Assembly (NCBI RefSeq): GCF_017303155.1
Contig: NZ_JAEKJR010000001.1
Span: forward strand, 620,001-684,000
Direction: 5' to 3'
DNA from: Microbulbifer salipaludis
Lineage (GTDB): Bacteria > Pseudomonadota > Gammaproteobacteria > Pseudomonadales > Cellvibrionaceae
DNA length: 64,000 nucleotides
Each line of letters opens with the position of its first letter. The stretch's first letter is position 1. The translations under genes were made by a program, and so were the position numbers. Below are positions 9,894-20,009 of this stretch, one piece after another. A model generated the notes under the pieces. The model was not told the DNA's origin. It saw only the letters and a program-made list of their open reading frames with translations, and did not search any database.

Positions 9894-12551
9894 ATGGATC
9901 AAGACCAAAATGCGCCCTTGAGGGAAGATGTTCGTCTATTGGGTGAGGAGCTGGGGACGGTATTGCGCTCGCAGGCGGGTGATTCCCTGTACGCGACGGT
10001 GGAGACCATCCGGCAGGTGGCGGTAGAGAGCCGCAGCCATGGGGAAATGCCTGTAGGAAAACTACGGGAATTGCTGGACCCGCTGGATGACGAGACCCTG
10101 TTGGAGGTCGCCCGGGCCTTCAGTCAGTTCCTCAATCTGGCCAACCTCGCCGAACAGCGCCACCGTGAGCGCCTGCGCCGCCGGCATGAGCGTTTCCCCG
10201 GAGATCCTGACACCGACCGCGGTCTGCGTCAGGTACTGGCTGAGCTGAAGAAAGCGAATCTGGATCAGTCGCAGGTGCTGGATGTGCTTTCCAATCTCTC
10301 TGTCGAGCTGGTGCTTACCGCCCACCCCACCGAAGTGACCCGCCGCACCCTGATCCGTAAATACGACCAGATTGCCGACCGGCTGGCGGAGCTGGACAGG
10401 CCCGACGCTACCCCGGAGGAGCGCGACCACCTGCGCCGCCTGTTGCGCGAGCAGATTCTCTCCGCCTGGAGCACCGATGAAATCCGCCGCGAGCGCCCCA
10501 CCCCGGTAGACGAGGCCAAGTGGGGCTTTGCCACCATCGAGCAATCGCTGTGGCAGGCGGTACCCCAGGGGATGCGGGATATTGAGGAGGAGCTTGCGCT
10601 GGCCGGTCTGGACCCGCTGCCGTCTGACTGGGTGCCGATCCGGTTTGCCTCCTGGATGGGCGGTGACCGCGATGGTAACCCCAATGTCACCGCCGCGGTA
10701 ACCCGACAGGTATTGACCCTGGCGCGCTGGATGGCCGCCGACCTGTACCTGCGGGACGTGGAAAACCTGCTGGCAGACCTGTCCATACATCGCGCCAGCG
10801 ACGAGTTGCTGGCGCGCACCGGCCCCAGCCCCGAGCCCTACCGGGTGCTGCTGCGCGCAGTGCGTGATCGTCTGCGGCTGACACGCGAGGTAATGGAAGC
10901 GAGGGTCAATGGTGCTGCCGAACCTGACGGGGAAATCTATGCCAGTGGTAGCCAGCTGTATGACGAGTTAAGTCTGATCGATCGCTCCCTGCGCGCCGTC
11001 GGTCTCGCCGCCATTGCTGACGGCCAGCTGAAAGACACCCTGCGCCGTCTGAACTGTTTCGGTATCACCCTGCTGCGCTTGGATATCCGTCAGGAGTCCA
11101 CCCGTCATACCGATGCCATCGATGCCATCACCCGCTTCCTCGACCTGGGCAGCTATGCCAGCTGGGGTGAAAAGGTGAAGCAGAAGTTTCTGCTGAGCGA
11201 GCTGGAAAGCCGTCGTCCGCTGGTGAATGGCGCCTTTTTCGAAAGCGAGTTCTGTACCGAGGAAGTGCGCGAGGTGCTCGACACCTGCAGGGTGATCGCC
11301 GAGCAGGGCCCGGAGGGTCTCGGCGCCTATGTGATCTCCATGGCAAAAACCTCATCCGATGTACTTGCGGTCATGCTGCTGCAGAAAATAGGTGGGGTAA
11401 AAGCACCGATGCGGGTGGTGCCCTTGTTTGAGACGCTGGACGACCTGAACAATGCCTTCACTACCATGAGTGCATTGCTGGAAATCCCGTTTTATCGCGA
11501 GCGGGTCAAGGGTGGTCAGGAAGTCATGATTGGCTACTCCGACTCCGCCAAGGATGCCGGATTCCTCGGTGCGGCCTGGGCCCAGTTCCGCGCCCAGGAA
11601 GCGCTCACCGGTATCTTCCGCGAGCATGGCATACCGCTCACCCTGTTCCACGGGCGCGGTGGTTCCATTTCCCGCGGCGGCTCACCCACCCGCATGGCGC
11701 TGCTGTCCCAGCCTCCGGGTTCTGTGGCTGGCCGTATCCGCGTGACCGAGCAGGGGGAAATGATCCGAGTGAAATACGGGCGCCCATCCGTGGCGGCCTA
11801 CAACCTGGAGCAATATATTGCGGCGACCCTGGAGGCCACCCTGTTGCCGCCGGCAGAGCCGCGTCCGGAATGGCGCGCGGAAATGGACCGCCTGACCCAG
11901 GCTTCCGTGGGCGCCTACCGGGAGGTGGTACAGGATGACCCGGCCCTGGTTTCCTATTTGCGCACGGTCACCCCGGAAACCGAGCTGAGCCGCCTTGCCT
12001 TGGGCAGCCGGCCCGCGCGCCGCAAACCCGGTGGCGGTGTGGAAACCCTACGGGCGATTCCGTGGGTGTTTGCCTGGACGCAAATGCGCTTGATGCTGCC
12101 GGCTTGGCTGGGGACTGGCGCCGCCCTGGAAACCGGCCTGGAAAACGCGCCGCAGACCCTGCGCGCGATGAGTGACCAGTGGCCGTTCTTCCAGACCGTG
12201 GTGGATATGCTGGAGATGGTGCTCGCGAAATCCGACACGCGCGTGGCGCTCTGGTATGAGGAGCGCCTGACGGATGATGCCGAGCTGCAGCGCCTGGGGG
12301 TGGAATTGCGCAGCCGCCTGGCGCGTACCGTTGCCGCGCTGAGCGAGCTCACCGGCCGCGACAGCCTGCTGGACAACAACCCGGTGATGCGCTGGTCCAT
12401 CCGCGTGCGCGACCCTTATACCGACCCGTTGCACTTGCTGCAGGCAGAACTGATGGCGCGTTTGCGCACCCGGGAGGACGACCCGGTGCTAGAGAGCGCC
12501 CTGATGGTCACCATCGCCGGTATCGCCGCGGGAATGCGCAACACCGGGTGA
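9894..12551 (+). CDS. ppc: Phosphoenolpyruvate carboxylase
   Basis: The protein has 885 residues, the usual bacterial length. The catalytic His motif VLTAHPTEVTRRT has His at residue 144; the PEP-binding glycine-rich motif FHGRGGSISRGG follows; and the protein ends with the conserved GMRNTG. It carboxylates PEP to oxaloacetate, feeding the TCA cycle. The ATG at 9894 follows a GGGGAG box. The gene is divergent from tRNA-Leu and ends at a strong terminator. A HexR-like palindrome sits upstream. Confidence 0.98.
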   Translation: MDQDQNAPLREDVRLLGEELGTVLRSQAGDSLYATVETIRQVAVESRSHGEMPVGKLRELLDPLDDETLLEVARAFSQFLNLANLAEQRHRERLRRRHERFPGDPDTDRGLRQVLAELKKANLDQSQVLDVLSNLSVELVLTAHPTEVTRRTLIRKYDQIADRLAELDRPDATPEERDHLRRLLREQILSAWSTDEIRRERPTPVDEAKWGFATIEQSLWQAVPQGMRDIEEELALAGLDPLPSDWVPIRFASWMGGDRDGNPNVTAAVTRQVLTLARWMAADLYLRDVENLLADLSIHRASDELLARTGPSPEPYRVLLRAVRDRLRLTREVMEARVNGAAEPDGEIYASGSQLYDELSLIDRSLRAVGLAAIADGQLKDTLRRLNCFGITLLRLDIRQESTRHTDAIDAITRFLDLGSYASWGEKVKQKFLLSELESRRPLVNGAFFESEFCTEEVREVLDTCRVIAEQGPEGLGAYVISMAKTSSDVLAVMLLQKIGGVKAPMRVVPLFETLDDLNNAFTTMSALLEIPFYRERVKGGQEVMIGYSDSAKDAGFLGAAWAQFRAQEALTGIFREHGIPLTLFHGRGGSISRGGSPTRMALLSQPPGSVAGRIRVTEQGEMIRVKYGRPSVAAYNLEQYIAATLEATLLPPAEPRPEWRAEMDRLTQASVGAYREVVQDDPALVSYLRTVTPETELSRLALGSRPARRKPGGGVETLRAIPWVFAWTQMRLMLPAWLGTGAALETGLENAPQTLRAMSDQWPFFQTVVDMLEMVLAKSDTRVALWYEERLTDDAELQRLGVELRSRLARTVAALSELTGRDSLLDNNPVMRWSIRVRDPYTDPLHLLQAELMARLRTREDDPVLESALMVTIAGIAAGMRNTG

Positions 12552-12597
12552 GTATATCGGGCCGGGTTGGGACTCGGTCCGGTACCATTCCGAAACA

Positions 12598-12630
12598 AAA
12601 AAAGCCCGGCGACTAGCTCGGGCTTTCTTG
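12598..12630 (+). terminator. Terminator of ppc
   Basis: AAAGCCCG (12601-12608) pairs with CGGGCTTT (12619-12626), followed by a T-rich stretch. It has an A run before it and may also serve the convergent VOC gene. Confidence 0.8.
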
Positions 12631-12659
12631 TTTCTTCGGCGCGGGCAGTGAAAGCGTAT

Positions 12660-13043
12660 TCAGCTCTCTATGCGCTTCAGCGCGCAAATCTTGTTGCCCG
12701 CAGGGTCGCGCAGATACGCCAGGTACAGCTTCATGCCGCCCCCTTCACGCACCCCGGGCGCGTCTTCACAGGTGGTTCCGCCGTTGGCAAGACCCGCGGC
12801 GTGCCACTGATCCGCCTGCTCAGGGCTCTTCACTGAAAAACCGACAGTGCTGCCATTGCCGCAGCTGGCAGGCTTGCCGTCGATGGGTTTGGAAAGTGCG
12901 AACACACCGGTATCAGTGAAATAGAAGCAGCGGCCCTTTTCATCGATTACACCGGGCTTGTAGCCGAGCACTCCGAGAATCGCATCGTAAAATGCCTTGG
13001 ATTCCTGAATATCGTTAGCGCCGAGCATGATGTGACTGAACAT
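12660..13043 (-). CDS. VOC-superfamily (glyoxalase/dioxygenase fold) protein
   Basis: The protein has 127 residues when started at the ATG 13043 (MFSHIMLGANDIQESKAFYD), which is preceded by AAGGA at good spacing; a longer in-frame start at 13121 adds a non-conserved tail. It shows the paired beta-alpha-beta-beta-beta pattern, with KFYD-like AFYDAILGVLGYKPG early and YLAYLRDPAGNKICAL late (the second metal-ligand strand). Close relatives are annotated as lactoylglutathione lyase-like, but the real substrate is unknown. It is a single gene convergent with ppc. Confidence 0.82.
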   Translation of the reverse strand: MFSHIMLGANDIQESKAFYDAILGVLGYKPGVIDEKGRCFYFTDTGVFALSKPIDGKPASCGNGSTVGFSVKSPEQADQWHAAGLANGGTTCEDAPGVREGGGMKLYLAYLRDPAGNKICALKRIES

Positions 13044-13265
13044 CTTCATTCCTTGTGGCTGGGAAATTGTGCCGTTGAGCTTAGAGCAAACCGGGGAGAA
13101 GGAAAACCGCAATCCACCCATGATGATCCACTAATGATGAAAAGGGCTTTGATTGATCGCGCAGTTGAGCGGGGATCGCAGTCCGTCCAGGTAGTATCAA
13201 ATTCTTAAACTATTGTGATACTGCGTAGGGAGCAATGTGAGGCGTCGCAAGTGAAATGCGCCCGG

Positions 13266-15161
13266 TCACCGGCTGATAATTTCTCGAGATAGAATCTTCG
13301 CCGCTGCGAGGGAGGGATGGTCATCATCGTAGTACAGTGGTCTGCCGCCCTTGACTGCATAGCAAAACGCACTGTCGCAAAATAACTTCTCGGGCTGGAT
13401 AAAATGCACATTTTCCGGATATTCGGTCGTGTCAAAATGGTGCAATATCCAGCTGTTTCTGCTGTGGTAATAATCAAGGGTTATGCCCGGGATTTCCGAC
13501 AGAGACATACCATCGTCCATCGCCTGATTGATTAGATGCTGGATGCTAGTGCCGAGTTCAGGCATGGGATAGATGACGAACACCTTTTCTTTCTTGCCGG
13601 CCAGTGTCCGGATAATCTTGTCCAGGGACTCGGTCATGGACGTGACCGCGGGAGACGTCGGTTGCGGCGGAAGGTCCGGATAGGCCTCTATATTGTCTCC
13701 CCAAAAGGCAAAGGACCAGCGATGCCCGACTACCACATTCTCAATGCTTGGGTGATCAACGATATATTGCAGCGAAGCATCGTACCAGTCGGCACATTCA
13801 CTAATGCCATTCTCGAGCTGAAATGACGGTGGGCAACCGGAGAAACTAAAGTGCTTGAGCCCTTCTCCTTTGTCTTGCAATTGTTTTGCGAGCTCATACG
13901 CAAGTTCAATAGTGTGGCTATCACCGAGAGTCGCCCAGCGGATGGAGTCTGCAAAGTATTCGCAGGACTGCTCGGGTGGGCGATATTCCGAAATATGGCA
14001 TTGTGAGCGATGTGGGCTGGTAAGGCCTGCCTGCTCATGCAAGTCATTAAACATCGGAGGGAAGCGAGTCTCTACCCCGTCAGTGCGGAAGACCGCAAAG
14101 GCAAACAAGCCTGACGCCAGCAAGATCAGCGCGGGTCTGGATAGGGCTGCCTTATGTAATTGGTGATAACTGGGAAGCCTTATTGTCTCTACGTATCGAT
14201 AGCTCATCCAGCCCAGCAAAAGCGTCAAGGCAAAGCCGGGCACCCACCAGTGCGCGACGGAAAGCTGCAGTCCCAGGACGGCAACGGGCCAGTGCCAGAG
14301 GTATATGGAATAAGACCGCTTGCCAATGAATTGCAATGTCGCGTTATTGGTAAGCAGGCTATCCTGCCGGTTCGCCAGAATAAGCAAATATGCTCCCAAT
14401 GCGGGAGCCAGGGCGTGGTAGCCGGGCCATGGCGTGCTGCTATCCACCAGCAGGTAGGTTAGTACGATGAGCGCGAGCCCTGCCGCTTCCAGCGCACGAC
14501 GATAAAGCGGTGACAGATTAATCGGGAAGGCATAGGCAATACCCCCAAGCATCAGCTCCCATGCTCTGGTGGGCAGGAGGAAGTAGGCTGCGTCAGGCCA
14601 ACTGAATGTCACGATGCAGCCGAAGGCAAAAGCACCCACGGTGAAAAGGAGTAGCGACCACTTGATTTTGGTTAAAGAGAAAAAGCGGCCAAGCGCTGCG
14701 AGTATCAGTGGATACAGGATATAGAACTGCCACTCGACAGATAGCGACCAGGTGTGCAGGAGCCACTTCTCGTGCGAGGCAGCATCAAAATACCCAGACT
14801 CGCGCCAATACAATATATTTGAAAAAAAACCAAGGCTTGCCACGGCATGTTTGCCGAGCATCTCGAGCTCAGGAGGGTACAAATAAACGTATCCAAAAAA
14901 AAGCACGCTAATACAGAGGATGGCAAGTGGCGGGATTATTCTGTTGGCTCGCGCAACATAAAATTCAATGATATTAAACGTGCGATTCTCAATTCCAGAA
15001 AAGATGATTCCGGTCATAAGGAATCCGGATATTACAAAGAATACATCAACGCCAGAGAATCCACCGGGCAATGTGTCGGGCAGAAAATGAAACAGGACAA
15101 CGGCGATGACAGCCCAGCCACGCAGGCCGTTTATGTCGAGTCGAAAGTTGCCTCTAGCCAA
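13266..15161 (-). CDS. OafA/YrhL-type membrane acyltransferase with SGNH domain
   Basis: The protein has 631 residues. An acyltransferase-3 membrane domain (about 1-380) begins RLDINGLRGWAVIAVVLFHF with the catalytic-type His, and carries FFVISGFLMTG and the SVEWQFYILYP motif. A C-terminal extracytoplasmic SGNH domain has block I GDSH and block V DDDHPS. Such fused proteins O-acetylate LPS O-antigen or other surface glycans. No in-frame ATG is available; the start is TTG 15161 with GGAGAG six bases upstream. It lies just downstream of the flippase gene (44-bp gap), probably in one transcript, which supports a surface-glycan role. Confidence 0.9.
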   Translation of the reverse strand: MARGNFRLDINGLRGWAVIAVVLFHFLPDTLPGGFSGVDVFFVISGFLMTGIIFSGIENRTFNIIEFYVARANRIIPPLAILCISVLFFGYVYLYPPELEMLGKHAVASLGFFSNILYWRESGYFDAASHEKWLLHTWSLSVEWQFYILYPLILAALGRFFSLTKIKWSLLLFTVGAFAFGCIVTFSWPDAAYFLLPTRAWELMLGGIAYAFPINLSPLYRRALEAAGLALIVLTYLLVDSSTPWPGYHALAPALGAYLLILANRQDSLLTNNATLQFIGKRSYSIYLWHWPVAVLGLQLSVAHWWVPGFALTLLLGWMSYRYVETIRLPSYHQLHKAALSRPALILLASGLFAFAVFRTDGVETRFPPMFNDLHEQAGLTSPHRSQCHISEYRPPEQSCEYFADSIRWATLGDSHTIELAYELAKQLQDKGEGLKHFSFSGCPPSFQLENGISECADWYDASLQYIVDHPSIENVVVGHRWSFAFWGDNIEAYPDLPPQPTSPAVTSMTESLDKIIRTLAGKKEKVFVIYPMPELGTSIQHLINQAMDDGMSLSEIPGITLDYYHSRNSWILHHFDTTEYPENVHFIQPEKLFCDSAFCYAVKGGRPLYYDDDHPSLAAAKILSREIISR

Positions 15162-15205
15162 TGTCCACTCTCCCAGCGTGAAAAGTCATTTCTGATCTCA
15201 TCGCT

Positions 15206-16552
15206 TTAAATCAACCTGGAAAGCCCAAAGCTCAAGGCAATGACTGCGAAAAATGAAGCGTCCAGCTTCCATAGCCAGAGATTGTGACGACGGTATATTC
15301 GGATCTCCAGACAATAGTTGGCAATACTGGCAGCGACGGTTGCATATATGACACCCGGAACGCCAAAGTAAACCCACCCAATCAGCATCGACGTGAATAC
15401 CACCCCGGTCTTCACGGCAACAATGCCCGTAAACGTCTTCGAGTCACCTCTGCTTAGAAGAAATGGCCCCACTTTTGTCGCAACACGGATGGCAACACCC
15501 AGTGCCAGCGCTTCCAGCATCCATCCTGCGTTAACATATCGATCGTCGTACAAAAACGTTATGATTTCTTGACCGAAAATTACGAAAAACAGAGTGATAA
15601 ATAGGCAGAAACTACCGAGATTCAGGCGCATTTTAAATGCATGAGAACGGATGGTTTTGATGTCTGCATCCTGAACCTTACTGTATATCGGCATCATGAC
15701 TTTGCTGCTAATGCTATTCGAAATGCTTTCTGGGAGTTGTGCCAGCGTGAAAGCGATCACATATACGCCAAGCTCAGTCATTGTCAAAACTTTACCCAGA
15801 AAGAGCTTGTCCATCTGGTTGGCAAAAAATCCTATAACGGACGAAATAAAAATCCATTTACCAAACCGGATTATTTCTGTGAGGTGTGGTCCGCTGACAC
15901 GGAACGTGTGCCGATGCTCAGCATCTAGATAGATGTGATTCAGTATCACTGACAGCAGAGTGCTCAGTATGCTGCCCGCGACAAGCGCCCAGATGGTGGG
16001 ATAAAAATAGCTCCAGACGACCATGACCAGCGTAGCAAAGATCTGGGTTGCTATCTGGATTACGGTCTGCTTACCAATGGAAAGATTTTTTTCAGCGGTC
16101 GCGAATGCCGTTGTCTGGAAACCTTGGATCAATGCGCTAATGCCCAGTGCCGCCAGTACCGGAAAAAGTGTGGGCTCTTCATACACAAGCGAGATGGGGT
16201 AGGCTAGCAGCAGGCAAATCAAAAATATAAAAGCTCCCCGAATTATCTGCACAGTCCAGGCGGTATTCAGGAAGTCGTCGTTGCCGGTTGACTTTTGACG
16301 AACAATTGAGGTTTTTATGCCGATGTCGCTAAACATTACCATGCCGGTAATGAAGACCTGTGCGAGCGCCATAAGCCCAAACATATCGGGCGCGAGCAGG
16401 CGTGTGAGGATCAGGTTGGAGAGCAGTCTTATCAGTTGCCCAGAGCCATAGCCAATAAGCGTCCAGCCCGCGCTGCGAATGCCGCGAAACTTGGTCGAAT
16501 TGCTGTGTCTCAGACTTTGTAGAAGCGCCGAGCCACGATTGGCGATCAACAT
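15206..16552 (-). CDS. Polysaccharide flippase (Wzx/MATE-like oligosaccharide exporter)
   Basis: The protein has 448 residues and about 12-14 hydrophobic segments. The N-terminus (GIRSAGWTLIGYGSGQLIRLLSNLILTRLL, written here as parts: GWTLIGYGSGQ and LILTRLLAPDMFGL) is typical of the polysaccharide synthase/Wzx family, as is FSDIGIKTSIVRQ. It is expected to flip undecaprenyl-linked glycan units or a related lipid-linked sugar across the inner membrane. It heads a two-gene minus-strand unit with the acyltransferase. No Wzy polymerase or initiating transferase is visible nearby. Confidence 0.88.
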   Translation of the reverse strand: MLIANRGSALLQSLRHSNSTKFRGIRSAGWTLIGYGSGQLIRLLSNLILTRLLAPDMFGLMALAQVFITGMVMFSDIGIKTSIVRQKSTGNDDFLNTAWTVQIIRGAFIFLICLLLAYPISLVYEEPTLFPVLAALGISALIQGFQTTAFATAEKNLSIGKQTVIQIATQIFATLVMVVWSYFYPTIWALVAGSILSTLLSVILNHIYLDAEHRHTFRVSGPHLTEIIRFGKWIFISSVIGFFANQMDKLFLGKVLTMTELGVYVIAFTLAQLPESISNSISSKVMMPIYSKVQDADIKTIRSHAFKMRLNLGSFCLFITLFFVIFGQEIITFLYDDRYVNAGWMLEALALGVAIRVATKVGPFLLSRGDSKTFTGIVAVKTGVVFTSMLIGWVYFGVPGVIYATVAASIANYCLEIRIYRRHNLWLWKLDASFFAVIALSFGLSRLI

Positions 16553-17338
16553 TAAAACGTCCTTGTTATCTCAACAGCCTGATTGAAGGGTGAGGCTGGG
16601 CTTGCCGAATCCACTTGAAGCAGGTCCGGCCTAAATCTGATTCTTCCGCTTGGGTGTGCAGGCGAATAGCTTTTGTCAGCGTTATTCGCCCGGCCGCAAT
16701 GATGTTGCGCTAACATCCGGGTTGTTGCTGTAGCATCAATGGCTGGGCATCCGGCAAGTAGATCGCCCTCTAAATATTACATGCTAACGAAGGTAGTGCC
16801 GACACAATGCCTTCAGGCCCCAGGCTTCCTAGGTGCCGGAGATGGATAGAAGACTTGTCAGCAAGAAATGAGCCAAACTGAAAGGCGCATTACTCAGGTA
16901 TGCGTTCCCCTGCAATGGCATAAGCGTTTAAACCGGCGCCAAAAAGATGCAGGCCCCGCCACACGCGTAAGGATTCCTTTATTGTCGCGAAACCACCGGC
17001 ACCTAAAAAAGAGCACGCCACCCAGCTTACCGATACCGCTTTTGCACCACCGCGAACGCGGGGTGAATTACGTCACATTTTTTCTTCAAATTCAACAGGC
17101 ATGACCGTACCATAGGCGGCAATGTCTCGGTGACAAGGAAGTGTTATGGGAGGTGCTAAGCCGGTTTTCGCGGCTATTGCCACCTCTTTGAGGTTGCCGG
17201 TCTTCTGCCTGCACTAATACGCAAAGCATTCCGTAAAAGGCCTGCAAAGAGGCTGGACTTTTTTGGAATTCGGTCTCATCGCGAGTCAGTGCCAAAGATA
17301 AAAATTATCAAGTAATCACAAAACAGGGAGGGTTCGTG
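16553..17338. other. 786-bp divergent intergenic region of the glycan island
   Basis: This region separates the minus-strand flippase from the plus-strand phosphatase-like gene. The only frame of note (16868-17104) is 78 codons, basic and without a ribosome site or recognisable family, so it is not called. A short hairpin GATGTT/AACATC lies near 16697-16713. It presumably holds divergent promoters; no JUMPstart/ops-like element was seen. Confidence 0.4.
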
Positions 17339-19006
17339 ATGCATCCGGTTGTTGCCTTGGGGTTGGATTCTGCTGATTCAGTGGCCATTGAGCGCTGGGT
17401 TGAAAGTGGAGAACTGCCAAATATCGCCAAGATTTACCATGCAGGGAAATACTGTGCATTGCGAAATTATGACTGGTATCGCGCAGAAACCCCCTGGACC
17501 ACGTTTCTTACCGGCGCTTCCCCTGCGGCTACGGGTTACTGGTCGCCTATTAAGTATGACGCTAGTACCTACAAAACGAAACTTATTCATAGTTTTGATT
17601 TTAAGAAATATCGTCCGTTTTACGCGAAGATGCCGGGCAAGAAAGTGGCAGTATTCGATATGCCACAGACCGCAATCGATCAGTCCGTGGATGGTATTCA
17701 GGTGTTGGCGTGGGGGACACATTCCGGCCAGACCGCTAGTGTTTCAGAGCCTCCGCAGCTTTGGGACGATATCGTTCAAAAGTACGGGCCCCACCCGCTG
17801 TTAAACAACGACGGCGGCAATTGCTATAACTACGCACGAATGTTGCAGCTCTTCGAAGACATGAAGACTGGTATTCAGCGTCGTGCTGATGCCTGTGTCG
17901 ATCTCATCAAGAATAAGCAGTGGGATTTTTTCCTGACAATCTTTGGAGAAAGCCACGTGGCCGGACATTATTTCTGGCATCTCGGCAATAGCCATCCGAT
18001 CAATGACTTTTTGATGGAAACGGCACCGCGAAATCTCCTTCTCGAGGCTTTCAAGGAGATCGATACAGCGATAGGCCGAATTCTTGAAGTAATGCCACGT
18101 AATGCTAGGCTCATGCTGTTCTCGGCCCATGGCATGGGGCCAAATACAATGGATCTTCCAAGTATCGTATTCCTGCCTGAATTCCTATACCGGTGGAACT
18201 TTCCTGGAAAGAAGGCAATTGGTGGGGTCTCGCCAAAATTAAATAAACGATCCATAACTCAGGATTTCCAAAAAAAATATGGGATGGCGGGCGCACTTTG
18301 GTCTACTACGAAGGAGAGGGGTTGGCTGAAAAATTGGATAAAACGTCTGGTAGCTCCGAACACATATCGGAAAATCGAGTCACATTTATCGCTTAATACC
18401 TTGTCCGATTCAATACTGGGTCCTGCGCTTTTGCGTGAATCCGGTCGCGATGAACCTTTTCAATGTCCCAATTGGTATGAGAATCTGCGCCCTGAAATGA
18501 AGGCCTTTTCACTTCCCAGTTTTTCGGAAGGCTATATCCGAATTAATCTGAAGGGTCGCGACCGCAATGGAATAGTTTCCCCAGATGAATACGAAGAACT
18601 CTGTAATGAGCTGATCCGGGAGCTTTCTGAATTAAAAGATGTGGCGACTCAGGCGAAATTGGTTGATCGAGTCGTTAAGACCCGAAGCAATCCAGAAGAC
18701 ACGGACCCCAATCTTCCGGATGCAGATCTGGTCGTTATTTGGAATGAAGATGTGGTGTCAAATCATGTAGCTTGTGCCTCCATTGGGGAAATTGGTCCGG
18801 TTCCCTTCTGGCGGACAGGGAGCCACCGTGCCAACGGATTTGCGGTTCTGTACGGCGATAACACGGATGATGTCGCTTTCCGCGATAGCGGGCATGTTAT
18901 CGACCTTGGCGAAACCTTTATTACACTCGTCAATGGTACCCCAAGTGGCGATACGGAAGGTGTTTCTCTCGTCAGCACATCAGCGGCGGCGGCGACTGCG
19001 GAGTGA
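17339..19006 (+). CDS. Alkaline-phosphatase-superfamily (type I phosphodiesterase-like) protein
   Basis: The protein has 555 residues from ATG 17339; a GTG three bases earlier is less well spaced from AGGGAGG. Superfamily landmarks in order: first metal Asp in VALGLDSADS (residue 10), the nucleophile-region Thr in ETPWTTFLTGASPAATGYW, FGESHVAGHYFWH, FSAHGMGP near 262-267, and GSHRANGFAVLYG near the end. The canonical SDHG is SAHG here (Ala263-His264) and the expected metal Asp in the DxxGH region is His, so the metal set differs from classic phosphodiesterases. There is no signal peptide. Its place beside two glycosyltransferases suggests a role in surface-glycan processing. The gene overlaps the next by 4 bp. 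Codon use is more A+T-rich than in the neighbouring core genes. Confidence 0.8.
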   Translation: MHPVVALGLDSADSVAIERWVESGELPNIAKIYHAGKYCALRNYDWYRAETPWTTFLTGASPAATGYWSPIKYDASTYKTKLIHSFDFKKYRPFYAKMPGKKVAVFDMPQTAIDQSVDGIQVLAWGTHSGQTASVSEPPQLWDDIVQKYGPHPLLNNDGGNCYNYARMLQLFEDMKTGIQRRADACVDLIKNKQWDFFLTIFGESHVAGHYFWHLGNSHPINDFLMETAPRNLLLEAFKEIDTAIGRILEVMPRNARLMLFSAHGMGPNTMDLPSIVFLPEFLYRWNFPGKKAIGGVSPKLNKRSITQDFQKKYGMAGALWSTTKERGWLKNWIKRLVAPNTYRKIESHLSLNTLSDSILGPALLRESGRDEPFQCPNWYENLRPEMKAFSLPSFSEGYIRINLKGRDRNGIVSPDEYEELCNELIRELSELKDVATQAKLVDRVVKTRSNPEDTDPNLPDADLVVIWNEDVVSNHVACASIGEIGPVPFWRTGSHRANGFAVLYGDNTDDVAFRDSGHVIDLGETFITLVNGTPSGDTEGVSLVSTSAAAATAE

Positions 19007-19941
19007 GACAGGTGACTGACGTTGCGGTGATTTTGCCGGTTTATAATGCCGGCCATTATCTGGATGCTGCAATTCGGAGCGTTCTGAACCAGACGCATGC
19101 GGATTTCACGTTGTGCATTATTGATGATGGCTCCACCGATGGCAGCCGTCGTGTGCTGGAAAAGTATGCGGCGCAAGACGCTCGTATCCGGTTTCGTTCA
19201 CGTGAAAATAAAGGCTTGATTGATACCCTCAATGAATTGGCGGGAATGATAGGCGCCAGATACCTGATTCGGATGGATGCGGATGATATCTGCGAGCCTC
19301 AGCGCTTTGCGGAGCTCGTTGGGTTTATGCAGGCAAATGATGACTGCGTGGCGTGTGGCAGTGAGGTGTTGCTTATAGACCCCTTTGATCGTCCGCTCCG
19401 AAAAATGGGTGAGATGTGGGCTCATGAAGAAATTGATGCTGCACATCTTGCTGGTGCAGGAGGTGCCATCATTCATCCTGCAAGTATCATACGGGTGAGT
19501 GCATTTAATTCTGTTGGCGGCTATCGAAAAAAATATACTCACGCGGAGGACATCGACCTTTTTCTCCGGCTGGCGGAACAAGGTCGGCTTGCGAACATAC
19601 CGTTGACGTTACTTCGTTACCGGCAGCACTTTAGTAGTGTCGGCTACTCGAATCGGTTGCAACAAAGGCGCTCGACACTTAATGCCATCCAGGATGCTTA
19701 TGCGCGAAGGGGTATTGATGGGGTAATCCGGTATGAGCCAGAGGATGCGGAGCCTGTCACCGAGCGCATTGTGTTTTCAAAGTGGGCGTGGTGGGCACTG
19801 TCTGCTGGCCATTTGGCGACTGCCCGACACTATGCGACAAAGGTGTTCGCTAAAAATGTATTTTCACTGGGGTCATGGAAGCTCATCGCGTGCGTCCTCC
19901 GCGAGTCGCTGAAGCCAATACACGGTTCGAAGCCCGTGTAA
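19003..19941 (+). CDS. Glycosyltransferase family 2
   Basis: The protein has 312 residues with a GT-A fold: VAVILPVYNAGHYLDAAIRSVLNQ (parts: ILPVYNAG, SVLNQT), IIDDGSTDGS, the DxD metal motif RMDADD near residue 90, and the acceptor/catalytic region HAEDIDLFLRL. It transfers a sugar from a nucleotide donor, probably to a lipid-linked or LPS acceptor at the inner face of the cytoplasmic membrane. The GTG at 19003 overlaps the previous stop (GTGA), so translation is coupled; a GTG at 19012 with GGAG eight bases upstream is an alternative start. Confidence 0.9.
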   Translation: MRQVTDVAVILPVYNAGHYLDAAIRSVLNQTHADFTLCIIDDGSTDGSRRVLEKYAAQDARIRFRSRENKGLIDTLNELAGMIGARYLIRMDADDICEPQRFAELVGFMQANDDCVACGSEVLLIDPFDRPLRKMGEMWAHEEIDAAHLAGAGGAIIHPASIIRVSAFNSVGGYRKKYTHAEDIDLFLRLAEQGRLANIPLTLLRYRQHFSSVGYSNRLQQRRSTLNAIQDAYARRGIDGVIRYEPEDAEPVTERIVFSKWAWWALSAGHLATARHYATKVFAKNVFSLGSWKLIACVLRESLKPIHGSKPV

Positions 19942-20009
19942 GCAGAGCGTTTCATTAATTGATGGGTTGTTACTTCAGCCCAAAGCCAAGGGGTTCAAGG
20001 AAGACAAGT

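Noticed and set aside
16868..17104. 78-codon plus-strand frame in the glycan island
   Set aside because: Basic composition, no ribosome site and no similarity that I can recognise.
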